Notes: a model not told the origin generated them from the sequence alone. 64,000 nt of DNA from Loripinus fragilis (GCA_964019695.1 OZ026528.1:52730495-52794494); one strand, 5' to 3'. Counted from the stretch's first letter, positions 27,001 to 33,136 are shown. Numbers and translations: made by a program.

Positions 27001-27561
27001 CCCACCAACAACAAGGTCATACGGAGACGTACCTCGGTTTAAAGTCTCATCCGAAAGACCGGAGAAGCTGGGGATTGATCGATCTAGCAACGTCTTGATT
27101 GTTAGTTCAGCGCGTTATCCACCACACTACCGTCGCTCCGAAGTGGGCTTGAGAGTAAGTAAGTAAGTTGGGCGACACTTTAAGGAGTCGCATGCGTTTA
27201 GTCATTACAGCCTTTACGCTGTATAATAACTGATTTACCTGCTGGGTATATTTCATAGCTTTGTTGTTAACTTTTTATATGTATTTCGGGCTAACATTTA
27301 TTAAAAACTTTTCCAGCTGGACAAACGGGGATAGCTCTAGAAGAACTACTCGGCTTCTGGACAGGGGCGAGTGCTTTACCACCACTAGGTTTCCAAACTA
27401 AGTTAGAAGTACACTTCGTCAACAGTGATTGTCATCGAATGCCAACAGCTCACACTTGCGGATTAGTTCTTGAATTGTGTAGGGGGCTAACAGAGCCAAA
27501 CCTCTTTAGACAGGATATGGTGAAAGCCATAACTTGGTCTGGTGGTTTCCACCTGGCATAA
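1..27561 (+). CDS. Split gene for a G2E3-like HECT E3 ubiquitin ligase (5' end outside window)
   Basis: Predicted to transfer ubiquitin from an E2 through a thioester on the HECT cysteine to substrate lysines. I place exons at 1-42, 5061-6462, 8880-8912, 12070-12123, 12802-12879, 14873-14973, 16327-16545, 17697-17949, 18865-19016, 25178-25418 and 27317-27561. Every junction has GT/AG and matching phase (0,0,0,0,0,2,2,0,2,2). Domain order: SAM-like, GGGTR module, Ser/Thr-rich 21-residue repeats, UIM, HECT N-lobe (FSGELGEDSGGPRREYF), HECT C-lobe with AHTC. The visible product is about 940 residues; the start codon lies upstream. Frame breaks sit at T7 (5436-5442) and near an A5 run (25266-25270), so it is either a decaying gene or an intact one with homopolymer errors. 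The order matches G2E3-like proteins of molluscs as I recall them; human G2E3 has PHD/RING fingers instead, so no symbol is given. Confidence 0.8.
270..592. mobile_element. MITE with ~90-bp inverted ends and TA target duplication
   Basis: The element starts CACTGTAAAAA and ends TTTTTGCAGTG, flanked by TA at 268-269 and 593-594. Both arms carry AACTGG, CCAGTCCTTTTACCG and TTATTTTTACGGG in inverted order. A second, more worn copy lies near 39090-39390. No transposase is visible. The TA duplication fits a Tc1/mariner-type mobiliser, which is an inference. Confidence 0.75.
593..1111. other. Intron 1, no recognisable content
   Basis: A+T-rich non-coding sequence. Short open frames on the - strand have no recognisable protein pattern. 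Confidence 0.5.
1112..1215. repeat. Transposon-end fragment: hairpin plus ACGT-rich tract
   Basis: TGCCCCCGCG and CGCGGGCATA face each other around a short loop. A run of GTACGT/ACGTACG words follows. Hairpin-plus-simple-repeat ends recur in this window at 13.7-13.9 kb and 60.75-60.8 kb, suggesting the terminus of a dispersed element. Confidence 0.4.
1216..2280. other. Intron 1, nothing firm seen
   Basis: An open frame of 129 codons starts at 1969, but it has low complexity, no splice signals and no recognised motif, and it runs into a SINE. I treat it as chance. Confidence 0.45.
2281..2850. repeat. Older dispersed repeat, split by a SINE
   Basis: Phrases such as 'accaagatggc', 'ccagaacca' and 'ggatgaccttgatctgttttacgg' match, with changes, a block at 18310-18500 in the same orientation and the 59137-60831 element. 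The SINE at 2345-2610 sits inside it. Confidence 0.55.
2345..2610 (+). mobile_element. tRNA-derived SINE with 17-bp target duplication
   Basis: The 17-bp TTCTCCCCCAGAACCAC occurs exactly at 2328-2344 and 2611-2627, bounding a 266-bp insert. The 5' part (2349-2420) looks like a tRNA: A box TAGCGCAATCGG, CAT in the anticodon position, and a perfect B box GGTTCGAAACC. Acceptor and D-stem mismatches argue against a working tRNA. The 3' part ends in GGACGTTAAGCATCAAATCA, related to the tails of the SINEs at 7348 and 26973. TSD length and structure fit LINE-driven insertion. Confidence 0.85.
3651..4220 (+). repeat. Cluster of tRNA-like SINE heads in tandem
   Basis: Two copies of a tRNA-like sequence (A box TAGCTCAGTTGG, B box GGTTCAAGTCC or GGTTCGAGTCC) lie at about 3672-3745 and 3907-3980. 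Each is preceded by TGTCAAAGGTCGACCAAGTG, 235 bp apart. A third, different head (TAGCGACGTGG, then GGGTTCGATCG) follows at about 4006-4070. Units end in self-complementary GACGAATC/GACGAATTC words and a purine-rich run before TGTCA. None folds as a clean tRNA. Confidence 0.6.
4256..4345 (+). repeat. Fourth tRNA-like head
   Basis: TATAGCGACGCGTTAGAGTG and GGTACGATCC repeat the head at 4006-4070 with several changes. The 'gtccgtgaca' that follows occurs after both. It is a worn SINE fragment. Confidence 0.5.
4741..5060 (+). other. End of intron 1 with acceptor
   Basis: No repeat or gene seen. The last bases form a pyrimidine-leaning acceptor, TTGTTTTGTAG, ending at 5060. Confidence 0.5.
5061..6462 (+). 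CDS. HECT ligase large exon: SAM second half, GGGTR module, 21-aa repeats
   Basis: Opens in phase 0 with IDCSVLLLMTEDEL, the last helices of a SAM-like fold. A basic linker follows, then the conserved module GGGTRSLNIP...GKNLFF. At T7 (5436-5442) the frame breaks: the upstream frame runs 13 more codons to a stop at 5481-5483, while the familiar continuation PDGRSKKG and LKDFQANN lies one base on. One T fewer would join them. The second frame stays open through nine 21-residue Ser/Thr-rich repeats and an acidic tail to a GTAAAT donor at 6463. If that donor is unused, a stop follows at 6478. The GGGTR module is recalled from the molluscan G2E3-like family; its function is unknown to me. Confidence 0.75.
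5728..6345 (+). repeat. 63-bp coding minisatellite, nine full units plus a partial
   Basis: Exact 63-bp period from 5728; unit 10 begins at 6295 and degenerates by about 6345. Each unit encodes 21 residues, typically VSNISVTDTLTSSNS plus VTWIPT. Units 3-5 are almost identical, while units 8-10 differ more, consistent with recent homogenisation at the centre. Length divisible by three keeps the frame. Ser/Thr-rich repeats suggest a flexible, possibly modified linker. Confidence 0.9.
6890..8200. repeat. Internally repeated dispersed element in intron 2
   Basis: Recurring words: 'aaaggtcaaggtcacatt' (7028, 7680), 'cccctttgtatttt' (7206, 7532, 8008), 'ataaccctacttt' and variants, 'ctgtttaagatttcttc'. 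Modules recur every few hundred bases. A SINE (7348-7514) is inserted in it. No coding content. Confidence 0.6.
7348..7514 (-). mobile_element. tRNA-derived SINE, 13-bp target duplication
   Basis: TAATATTGATGGA occurs exactly at 7335-7347 and 7515-7527. Read on the - strand the insert has an A-box-like TGTAGCGTAGTGG, a B-box-like AGATCGATCCCC, a central ATGAGACTTTAAACCG and a tail GGGACGTTAAACCCGAGTTC followed by CACTCACTC. A second copy is at 26973-27140. The layout resembles the V-SINE/MetaSINE types described from molluscs; I do not assign it to either. Confidence 0.85.
8249..8314. repeat. Hairpin 1, loop GACACTATTCAGACTC
   Basis: Stem ATTTTGATTTACTTTTACAA pairs with TTGTAAAAGTAGATCAAAAT around a 20-base loop (8272-8291) that contains GACACTATTCAGACTC. 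There is a single stem mismatch. The neighbouring hairpin has the same loop. Confidence 0.8.
8340..8491. repeat. Hairpin 2, same loop as its neighbour
   Basis: Arms start CTGAGGCAAATATGAAATCA and end TGATTTCATATTTGCCTCAG, with a stem of about 65 bp and few mismatches. The loop (8407-8424) again contains GACACTATTCAGACTC. The stem sequence is unrelated to hairpin 1. Confidence 0.8.
8880..8912 (+). CDS. HECT ligase microexon, 33 nt
   Basis: Bounded by TTATTTTTCAG and GTAAGTT. Encodes SVRFVDADTPT in phase 0, matching the phase-0 end of the 6462 exon. Length divisible by three means skipping would keep the frame. The call rests on splice signals and phase only. Confidence 0.5.
8913..10896. other. 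Intron 3, first 2 kb, no clear feature
   Basis: A+T-rich. One short GC-rich inverted word, AGCGCCTGCGGCGCT, near 10170-10190 resembles a transposon end. No protein-like frame. Confidence 0.45.
10897..11494. mobile_element. 598-bp inverted-repeat element with internal repeats
   Basis: Begins GTCATACTAAATACCGCAAG and ends with its exact complement, at least 20 bp perfect. Beyond the ends both arms carry scattered copies of CAAGGTA/TACCTTG, for example several between 11395 and 11480. No coding capacity and no clear target duplication. Probably a non-autonomous DNA transposon; superfamily unknown. Confidence 0.75.
11514..11747. repeat. Foldback repeat, 234 bp
   Basis: GAGCCGCGACGCGAGAAAA at the left pairs with TTTTCTCGCGTCGCGGCTC at the right. 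The arms continue through GTGGTTGTGCGCCCAGCGCA and its complement, about 50 bp almost without mismatch. The centre holds TGATCAGACT words. The GCGCAGACT/CTGATCAG vocabulary is shared with repeats at 41.5, 49.2, 56.3 and 63.8 kb. Confidence 0.8.
12070..12123 (+). CDS. HECT ligase small exon, 54 nt
   Basis: Flanked by CATTTCAG and GTAAGTA. Encodes VSFKVPRLPSTTDASFDR in phase 0. No domain recognised; likely part of the disordered linker between the repeats and the UIM. Skipping would preserve the frame. Confidence 0.5.
12124..12801. other. Intron 4 with AT-repeat tract
   Basis: An (AT)-rich simple repeat lies at about 12441-12510. Nothing else is recognised. Confidence 0.5.
12802..12879 (+). 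CDS. HECT ligase small exon, 78 nt
   Basis: Reads VIHDTDVECTDDLPVIRRRT then PRSLSL in phase 0, followed by a GTATGT donor. The acceptor (TTTACTTTGAAG) is weaker than the others, so the left edge is the least certain of the small exons. Confidence 0.45.
13024..13857. mobile_element. Dispersed element with ATACCCCGCCAC ends and GGAC simple repeat
   Basis: ATACCCCGCCACT occurs near 13030 and again near 13830, where it pairs with GTGGCGGGGTAT. Internal modules repeat: 'catgtatatagc' and 'ggggcaggggcag' near 13150 and 13450, and 'gaaatttcatcaagat' twice. A (GGAC)n tract lies at about 13746-13800. Non-coding. Confidence 0.6.
13858..14872. other. Intron 5, second part, nothing recognised
   Basis: No repeat, hairpin or protein pattern recognised. 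Ends in a good acceptor, TTTATTTTCAG. Confidence 0.45.
14873..14973 (+). CDS. HECT ligase exon with ubiquitin-interacting motif
   Basis: Acceptor TTTATTTTCAG, donor GTATGG. Encodes QRRATATITTEN, then EDCDIQEAIRRSLEYE. The acidic start and the A-I-x-x-S-L core match the UIM consensus, a single helix that binds ubiquitin. The exon ends two bases into a codon, which the next exon completes. A UIM just before HECT suggests help in gripping ubiquitin or ubiquitinated substrates. Confidence 0.7.
15632..15788. repeat. Foldback element, 157 bp
   Basis: AAATAGAGAATACCATGTTA with TGTCTTTTGATATCAAG faces a right arm ending ACATTGTTTTCTATTT. Related copies lie at about 50863-51035 and 53363-53525. The centre contains GCGAGGCTTGCCGAGC, a core also found in foldbacks at 34-36 kb. 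Confidence 0.7.
15789..16326. other. Intron 6, remainder, no feature seen
   Basis: No recognisable repeat. It ends with the acceptor CTTTTCTTCACAG. Confidence 0.45.
16327..16545 (+). CDS. HECT ligase exon, start of HECT N-lobe
   Basis: The first base completes a codon from the UIM exon; then TEPSLEGMLKHWIHETLL and later FSGELGEDSGGPRREYF. The second motif is the hallmark opening of HECT domains (VxFxGExGxDxGGPxREFF), where the N-lobe begins to build the E2-binding surface. Donor GTAATA at 16546, exon ends in phase 2. High confidence in the domain. Confidence 0.9.
16697..16858. repeat. Near-perfect foldback, 162 bp
   Basis: Arms begin ATTATTATAATAGTAACTTG and end with the complement. Stem of about 75 bp, few mismatches, short loop around GAGACGCTTGCGTC. 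The loop is itself palindromic. Low divergence between the arms suggests recent origin or repair between arms. Confidence 0.85.
16885..17010 (-). repeat. tRNA-like SINE head, minus strand
   Basis: Read on - : A-box-like TTGATCAGTGGGC, then B box AGGTTCAATTCC. No clean acceptor stem and no target duplication seen. Probably a SINE remnant. Confidence 0.45.
17697..17949 (+). CDS. HECT ligase exon, HECT N-lobe continued
   Basis: After completing an Arg codon it reads ELIKELERDITVGPGGNKIF, then DRSYELAGQIVSWSLLQGGP. The pattern 'YELAGQIVSWSLLQGGPG' matches the helix that in G2E3-like proteins reads YxxAGxLIAxSLxQGGP. Acceptor TTTGCAG and donor GTAAGT are strong. Ends in phase 0. Confidence 0.85.
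18140..18620 (-). repeat. Fragment of the dispersed element family seen at 59.1-60.8 kb
   Basis: TAGCTCACCTGAACCGAAGG at its left resembles the complement of the right end of the 59137-60831 element. It then shares 'accaacatggccgcca', 'ctccagaacca' and 'gttgaccttgacctttttac' with that family and with 2281-2850. Non-coding. Confidence 0.6.
18865..19016 (+). CDS. HECT ligase exon, middle of HECT domain
   Basis: Bounded by TTTGTTTTCAG and a GTTCGT donor that is unusual for this gene. Reads IEKAVSEDELQRVFESNFDW, then FIDQGMVVYGKK and an amphipathic end. Phase 2 end pairs with the exon at 25178. The domain placement (between N-lobe core and C-lobe) follows from order; sequence similarity to the family is modest. 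Confidence 0.7.
19080..21020. mobile_element. Large imperfect foldback, ~1.9 kb, in intron 9
   Basis: The left arm has GTACGAAAATTCTGACATG, CAGGAGTCCTGCTGGACA, then TCAAAGGGTAATTTTCTGCG and GAGCGTCCTAGCAATTATTT. The right arm has the complements in reverse order: AATAATTGCTAGGACGCTC near 19984, CGCAGAAAATTACCCTTTGA near 20095, and TGTCCTGCTGGACAATTCC near 20988. Both outer parts are rich in ATTCCTGCC/GGCAGGAAT. Arms of unequal length imply a deletion in the left one. No transposase frame. Confidence 0.75.
21021..23078. other. Intron 9, no recognised feature
   Basis: No gene-like frame. Small repeats only, for example three 'tcatgtacagtt'-type words at 21998-22036 and paired 'gttgttgtgttg'-type words near 22620. 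Confidence 0.4.
23079..23238. repeat. Foldback element, 160 bp
   Basis: GATATATCCATTTCTTTTTG faces a right arm ending AAAAAAGAATGGATATATC. Inner arms ATCAATACTGATTGTTAG and CTAACAATCAGTACTGAT also pair. Loop near CTCGCCCTAAAGGGCTCG. Confidence 0.8.
23330..23835 (+). repeat. Diverged ~500-bp repeat, copy 1 (partner at 29365-29860)
   Basis: Collinear similarity to 29365-29860: 'ataaggt(gg/ta)cactg', 'cagagatttct'/'cagagagttct', 'tcagataa', 'agctcaaagaacttgg', 'gttatcatc', 'ctg(g/t)cactta'. One frame reads RKEIFTPSQITDIPN then SSKNLVMKWSV. The partner conserves SKNLVMxWSV. Either an old transposon or a relic of a duplicated exon; unrecognised. Confidence 0.55.
24125..25072. mobile_element. Element bounded by 34-bp palindromes GGTTGTCA...TGACAACC
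   Basis: Near-palindromes of the form GGTTGTCANNAGCCT...AGGCTNNTGACAACC lie at 24125-24162, about 25003-25038 and 25037-25072, the last two in tandem. The two ends are in inverted orientation relative to each other, so this may be one 950-bp element with duplicated right end, or independent insertions. Confidence 0.5.
24776..24900 (-). mobile_element. Probable LINE 3'-end fragment
   Basis: Read on - : a stretch ending GAGATTGATAAAGTTGAGTT followed by GAGTT repeats. Non-LTR elements commonly end in such short tandem tails. No coding portion remains. (AAT)-type repeats lie on its other side. Confidence 0.4.
25178..25418 (+). CDS. HECT ligase exon, HECT domain, with internal frame break
   Basis: Acceptor TTTATTTTACAG; the first base completes Arg. 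It reads SHTEISQFTEGLNSIGEFF, then HPDAMKN and a stop at 25299. The family-like continuation, KLTFEKF then IGSNNRPAEEDTVFCFEAFL, lies in another frame, open to the GTAAGG donor at 25419. The A5 run at 25266-25270 is the simplest break point: one more A would make the whole exon open. Whether this is a real mutation or an assembly error cannot be told from the window. Confidence 0.75.
25419..26972. other. Intron 10, first part, nothing recognised
   Basis: No repeat family or gene-like frame recognised. A short G-rich/C-rich stretch at 26430-26470 is the only compositional oddity. Confidence 0.45.
26973..27140 (-). mobile_element. Second copy of the 7348 SINE
   Basis: Shares the tail TTTAACGTCCCACCAACAAC, the core GGTTTAAAGTCTCATCCGAA and the head ending GTCGCTCC, same strand as the copy at 7348-7514. 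No target duplication is visible. The B-box region is more worn. GTAAGTAAGTAAG follows at 27150. Confidence 0.75.
27317..27561 (+). CDS. HECT ligase last exon, C-lobe with catalytic cysteine
   Basis: Acceptor CTTTTCCAG at 27316. Reads AGQTGIALEELLGFWTGASA, LPPLGF, then MPTAHTCGLVLELC and ends SGGFHLA with stop 27559-27561. AHTC is the HECT active site; the thioester Cys is codon 27457-27459. The 'ALEELLGFWTGASALPP' strand matches the start of the C-lobe in G2E3-like proteins. About 35 residues follow the Cys, usual for a HECT tail. Confidence 0.9.
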
Positions 27562-27665
27562 TTATTTCGCATTATGGCACGACATGATGCGTCTAATTTG
27601 ACCTGTCTTTTGAATTAAAAACTGTTTTACCATTTTTCTGCACCACTTTGACAGCTAGCAGTGAA

Positions 27666-27671
27666 AATAAA
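27666..27671 (+). promoter_or_regulatory. Candidate polyadenylation signal of the HECT gene
   Basis: AATAAA 105 bases after the stop codon, in GTGAAAATAAATTC. Position fits a short 3' UTR. A+T-rich sequence makes chance matches common. Confidence 0.45.
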
Positions 27672-27923
27672 TTCTTTGAAAGTGAACATGTATTAAACAC
27701 TGTTAAACACTATCATTCTTTTCAACGTATGCTATGTTCAAGGTGGAATACGTCCGTTACGATCACATGATTATAACGGTAAATATCTTGGTTTTCAAAA
27801 GAAATGATCTCAAACTAAGTAAGAAAATTGACTTTATATCAGGTATAAATGTCCAGTTTTTATGCCATAAAGCGCAGTTACCCCATATTTAATTTCTTCT
27901 CCGTCCCAAATGCTATCACATAA

Positions 27924-28008
27924 TGAAATGAAGACATTTACCAGAACACTTCGGAAAGCCGACCATGAGGTCAGTTTTCCGAAGTGACCTGGTAAATGGC
28001 TTCATTCC
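27924..28008. repeat. Foldback element, 85 bp
   Basis: TGAAATGAAGACATTTACCA faces TGGTAAATGGCTTCATTCCA; inner arms ACTTCGGAAA and TTTTCCGAAGT pair. Part of its right half (GATCAGTTTTCGAAGTG) recurs near 32835. Confidence 0.65.
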
Positions 28009-29364
28009 ATAAACCAATGACAGTTGCTTCGGGCAAATGACACTATTAACTGCTCTTTAAGACATTGAAATCGCCTTTTGAAGATCTACTTACCTAGTCT
28101 GAGATAACCCTTTTTGAAACATAAGATATTTAACGGTAGGGGTATATAAGCACGAGATCGTGACGTACCTTGTCCACCTTGATGTTGTACCCAATGCCAG
28201 CGTTTTCTGAATTTTTACAGGGCGGATGTACTTGATTCATAGTACAAGTCGGTAGCATGAACCGTGGCTTAGAAATACATTCTGATTCTCTTTAACTGTT
28301 TCATATGTTTTAAAACACTTTAATTAGACTAGTTCCAGGTAGGACACAATATATTCAGTTTTGATGAACGGCATCGTTAGTGACTAGATGTCGAGAGCTT
28401 TGAGCTTTATAAAGCTTCTAACGAGAATTTAACATTTTTTTCTGTTTTTCGTTTAATTGTTTTCACCATTCGTAGTATCTGTAATCAGCGTTCACTATGT
28501 GCATTTCTGTGATTCAATACCCAGGTGCAGCTGCTTAATTTTAGAGTAATTTGGTGGTCATGTATAGATGTTTATCTACCTGCATCATTGAAACACTTCT
28601 CAGACGTAACTTCGAACAACAGCAACAATGGATTCTGTCTTAAAAGTGAAAGTGGATAACTTTGAAAAAGAAGCTAAAACATCGGAAAAGCCTTGTACGT
28701 CTCGGAAGTACCCACCTACCAGGCACACAAGGTTGAATCAACCTTGAATAAACGTTGATTCAGCGTTATTACGTTACATTAACGTTAAATCAATGTTGGT
28801 TCAACTTTGTCCTCCCAATGAGGAAGTAAATTCAAGTGATGGTAATGTAAACCTTTAGGTGAGCGGAACATTTGACTGTGGCATATATGTATACAACTAA
28901 ATCTTGCCGCCTCTTATTTGAAATCTTCGTTATGCTTTCATTATCAGCATCGCTGTACAAGATACTGTCATATATCAGAACAGATTTTACTTAAATGAGG
29001 TGAGATGTAAAGTGCTTTTTTATATCAATAAGTTGCAAGATTCAGTAATTTTCTTTGTCTACAAAATTGAATCATCTTTATTACCGCTACTTTAGCAAGA
29101 GGGATGACAAAATGATCAAGTTGTGGTTTATAGATGTTTTATTAAATGTGTTTGAGTCGTGACAGTTGGAATGGAACTGAACAAATTTCGTTAATATCAA
29201 AAAGCTATTCTGTATCCTTATTTGTCAATAAAATGCTGTTTGTCAGTTCACATGTTGTCTCACGAGCGTGAACCTTTTTGAAATTGCTGTATTACCTTTC
29301 CTGCTGGATCCAAATTTTCAAACTTTTGTGTGTTGTAGCAATTTGAAACCTCCTTGCACTTATA
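28009..29364. other. Intergenic; low-complexity GTTGA repeats, possible short frame
   Basis: A 39-codon frame starts at ATG 28628 with a fair context (CAACAATGG) and reads MDSVLKVKVDNFEKEAKTSE before a stop. Without homology it is not called a gene. CAACCTTGAATAAACGTTGA-type words recur at 28730-28810. Confidence 0.35.
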
Positions 29365-29860
29365 ATGGTTTACTATAAGGTTACACTGTTACAGGAAGTG
29401 GCGTGATGGTGAACTACTGTTTATGACATCAGTTCCTGTTTTCTGCACGGCTGAGACTGCATACTCGCTCAGTAAGTTTCAGAGAGTTCTAAGGTTTACA
29501 CTCTAAGGAAAGAAGGCTTTACAGTAACTCAGATAATGATATTCTAAATGGTTCAAAGAACTTGGTAATGAACTGGTCTGTGCGTTCTGAAAATGGAGAG
29601 CTTAGCAAAAAAGTTGCTGGACAACACGGAGTTATCATCAAATTCATTATAAAAATGGACAAAAAATGTCAAAGTATGGGAGTCATTCAGCCAAAAGTAA
29701 AATTAGTTGAAAATTTTAGGGAAAAGGACAAAACGCTATTCAGTACTTTGCCGTTTCTATTTCTTAAATATTTAAAGATACCATTAGTTGGCCTGTCACT
29801 TACGTTTATCCTGCTAAACTCTACGGTTTAAACATGAACAAATCATTTCACCACCCAGAT
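29365..29860 (+). repeat. Diverged ~500-bp repeat, copy 2 (partner at 23330-23835)
   Basis: The frame here is longer: ILNGSKNLVMNWSVRSENGE then LSKKVAGQHGVIIKFI, open to 29831. It shares SKNLVMxWSV with copy 1. It lies outside the HECT gene, so the pair is not simply an internal exon duplication. Unrecognised; transposon-derived or exon relic. Confidence 0.5.
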
Positions 29861-30369
29861 CTATCCATAAAAAAGCAAATTTCACCTTCTGATTCTTTTT
29901 CTCAGACTTTCTTCTATTAATCGAGATTTTTTTTAAATTCTTGCCTCCTTAGAATAATGACCTGAAAAGTTCTGAAACTAAACTCTTTTTCAGTTAATGC
30001 TGTGTTGTGTTTTCAATAATTCGGACGACATAAAATGTTGTCGTTAATTGATATGGCCATATTAAAGTGTTACTTTATAAAGATAAGAATCTTCACCAGC
30101 TTAAAGGTGTATCACTTTGCTATAACCACACAAAATTTGGAAAAGTTTACCTGATAAATAAAGGAGTTACAGCAATTTCAAAAAGGTGCGTTTTTTTAGA
30201 CAACCAGTACTTTTAGTTTCTGAACGTACTTATCCACCTTTACCACATCGACTAGATGTTTATTGTATTATTGTTTTCAACTCTTAAATTAAGGCCTCTG
30301 AATGATGCAAAATAATAGGCCTACCTCATTTACTAACAGATGGATGACCAGATTTTACGTTCTTTTCAA

Positions 30370-30535
30370 CAATATTTCAGTCATATTAGGACAATCGGAG
30401 GGTGACGATGAAAGGCTGTGTGCAGTGGAAACCCGTTTACGTTCGAAAACGTTTCTCGCCTCAAACGGGTATCGAACCCGTGATCGCTAGATCAGCAGGC
30501 CAGCGCCTAACCTGCTGAGCCACTGGGGTTGACGG
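30370..30535 (-). mobile_element. tRNA-derived SINE, minus strand
   Basis: On - : A-box TGGCTCAGCAGG, B box GGGTTCGATACCC, tail CCTAATATGACTGAAATATT. The same head-tail pairing with base changes is at 33540-33715. No target duplication was identified. Confidence 0.65.
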
Positions 30536-30862
30536 CCGCTGTCAAAACTGCTACAAGATCACTGCCATAGCTTTATGATTTGTTACGTTAGTTGTTGTCA
30601 CCATTGCTTACAATTGATGTGGATTGCATGAGCTTGCTATTGATTATCGTTGACGTCATATTGGCCGCCTCAGGACATTGCCTCGACGTTGATAACGTAT
30701 TTATAGATCACAAAAGGCGTCATAATCACATAACCATGATGTCACCCTTTCCTGCATGGGAAGGCTAAAAGATACCAGCATCGGTACCGTGTCAATATGC
30801 AAGTGCAATAGCAAATCAAAAGCTTACTCTCAAATACTATAATTAAACCAGAACAATTAAGG

Positions 30863-31105
30863 GCGTAGCTGCTTTACGCAAATACGCAGGTGCGTATTGA
30901 ATTTATTTCAGATTGACAAAATTTCAACTCGCATCTGCGTATTTGCTTGCTGAAAATTTGGTAAATTGGCCTAGATATAAGTACCAGCTGTCAAAAAACA
31001 GACATTACAGTATGAAATATTTTAAAGGCTAACTCCTAGATGTCCAATCAAAGAGTACGAAACATAAGTGTGCGCATCTTGCAAGGGCTCCTAACTACAC
31101 CCCTG
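30863..31105. mobile_element. AGGGCGTAGCT element, copy 1
   Basis: AAGGGCGTAGCTGCTTTACG, then CAAATACGCAGGTGCGTATT, with a right end near CTAACTACACCCCTG. A better-kept copy is at 37208-37452, where AGGGCGTAGCTA and TAGCTACGCCCC form inverted ends. CAGGGGCGTAG-like ends recall hAT elements; that is an inference. Confidence 0.6.
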
Positions 31106-31519
31106 CCTAATAACAGACAAAGTAACAAAGAGAATGGCTTTGAGCGGTCAATAGAAATAAAATTGACACTTTCAAACCTAGCCACACAAAAATATCTTAC
31201 TGCATGCACACAGCAGCCTAGCATTAGCTTCATATAATAACAATCTTCACTGTCCAAATTATCAGTCTATGTATTATGAAGAAAACAAATACTGGAAAAC
31301 GCAGGCTTATCTGTTTCTTTGCAAGTTACAAATGTCATGGCGCCTTCAGATTTTCTGAGACTCATTAAATATTTCAGTTAATATTTGTATGCTCTGACAA
31401 AGCTCGATGTGGCCAACCTACGTCACGATCATATGATTATATATCTCAAATTTCAATAGAAAAAATCTCAAACTGATTGGAGAACTCAGCTGTATTACAA
31501 AGTTTGTGAGGCCGATTTT

Positions 31520-32490
31520 TATGCCTCTCCCTCACACCACCATGGGGGACATATTGTTTTGGTGTGGATCCACTCTAGTCTGCATCGGCGTGGCTTCTTG
31601 TCTGCACTCTGTCTCCTGAATGGATAAATGGATTTTAACCAAAACTTGCACAAATACGTTATGGGGTAAGAGGAAAGAGCTGATAAGATTTCGGTGAGTA
31701 TGACCATTTTCAAGGTCACAGAAGGTCAAAGAATCTTGAACAATGCCTTGTCTGCACCATATCTAACGGATGGATGGATGTTTCTTAATCAAATTCGCAT
31801 AGATATGTAAGTGAAAGATGCAAAAGAACTGAGTAGGTCTGGTGACTTTGACCCTATTTTCAAGGCCACAAGGGTTTAAAGAATGCTGAAAATGCCTTGT
31901 CTGCACCATATCTCCCGAATGGCTGGATGGATTTGGGCCAAACTTGCACAGATATATTATTGGGAAATGCAATCAAAATTGCCTTGTCTGTACGATATGT
32001 CCCCAATGGATGGATGGATTAGGGTCAAACTAGCCCAGATATATCACTGGAGACTGTAAAGACTTTATTAGATTTTGGTGACCTTGACCTTGTTTTCAAG
32101 GTCACAAGGGGTTAAAGCATGTTGAAAGAACGACTTGTGTGCACCATGTCTCCTGGATGGATGAATGATTTTAACCAAACTCGCACAAATATATCAGTTC
32201 AAAGTGGAAAATAATTGATTAGATTTTGATGACTTTTACCTTATTTTCAAGGTCAAAGTTTAAAAAAAAATGGCTTGTCTGCACCATATCTCCTGAAGGG
32301 AGAAAAGGATTATGACCAAACATTGACAAGTGTATAATCGGAAGGTGGAAAAGAACTGAATACAGTTTGGTGACATTGACCTATTTTCCAGATCACAGGA
32401 GGTCTTGACTTGGCAACAGTTAGGGAAAATGATATTGCTGGGAAAGCACAAGTGGGGAGGGACATCTGTTTTGTCCAAAACATTTCTAGT
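31520..32490. repeat. Internally repeated element, ~140-bp modules
   Basis: At least five modules share 'ttgtctgcaccatatctcc', 'ggatggatggatt', 'accaaact(t/c)gcacaaata' and 'gaccttattttcaaggtcac'. Ends near CACCACCATGGGGGACATAT (31540) and GGGGAGGGACATCTGTTTTG (32454). No protein frame. Confidence 0.65.
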
Positions 32491-33136
32491 TATGTTATAA
32501 GGTGCTGTTACCCCGTATTAATGTCCTTTACCTATATAAAATGCCATTATTTTATGAAATCAAGCTTATTACCTTAATTATCACGACACTTTTAAAATGG
32601 TGGTATTTCTCTGACACGGACCTCCGTTGCCTAACGAAGTAGAGCGCTGACTCAAGTCCCGGTGCCGCACGTTAGAAAGCAAAGTTCTGCTTACACGGAA
32701 AGTCAGGTGTTTTTCCCCGGGAGCTCAGGTTCTCTCTGCTTAACGATTGGCTAAAAATAAGTAAAACTAATCAATACTCTTAAAAGGGCCATAAAACAAT
32801 AATTTATCAAAAGATCTATTCCTGGCGACATCGAGATCAGTTTTCGAAGTGTCAGTTTCATAAAAATATAACAGTTGCTTCCGACATAGGCCTCGAAAGG
32901 CCTGAGAGACATTTCGACATTATTCTGTTTTGAAACACAAGGAGCCGATTGCACAGTGCTGGTTTAAAGTTAACCCCAAGATTAGCCATACATTTTGTAT
33001 GGATTAAACTCGAAGTTAGCTTAAACTTGCTTTGAGCTTCGGCCAAAGACGTTTACTGTTATAACCACGTGATCGTAACGAACGTCAGCCGCATTGTATA
33101 CCCAAAAGATTAAATATTATACAAGTTCGAACGCAG
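32491..33136. other. Intergenic with worn tRNA-like remnant
   Basis: GTAGAGCGCTGACTCAAGTC near 32640 and TTCTGCTTACACGGAAAGTC near 32687 match a stretch at 38046-38130, suggesting fragments of one SINE family. Otherwise unremarkable. Confidence 0.4.
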
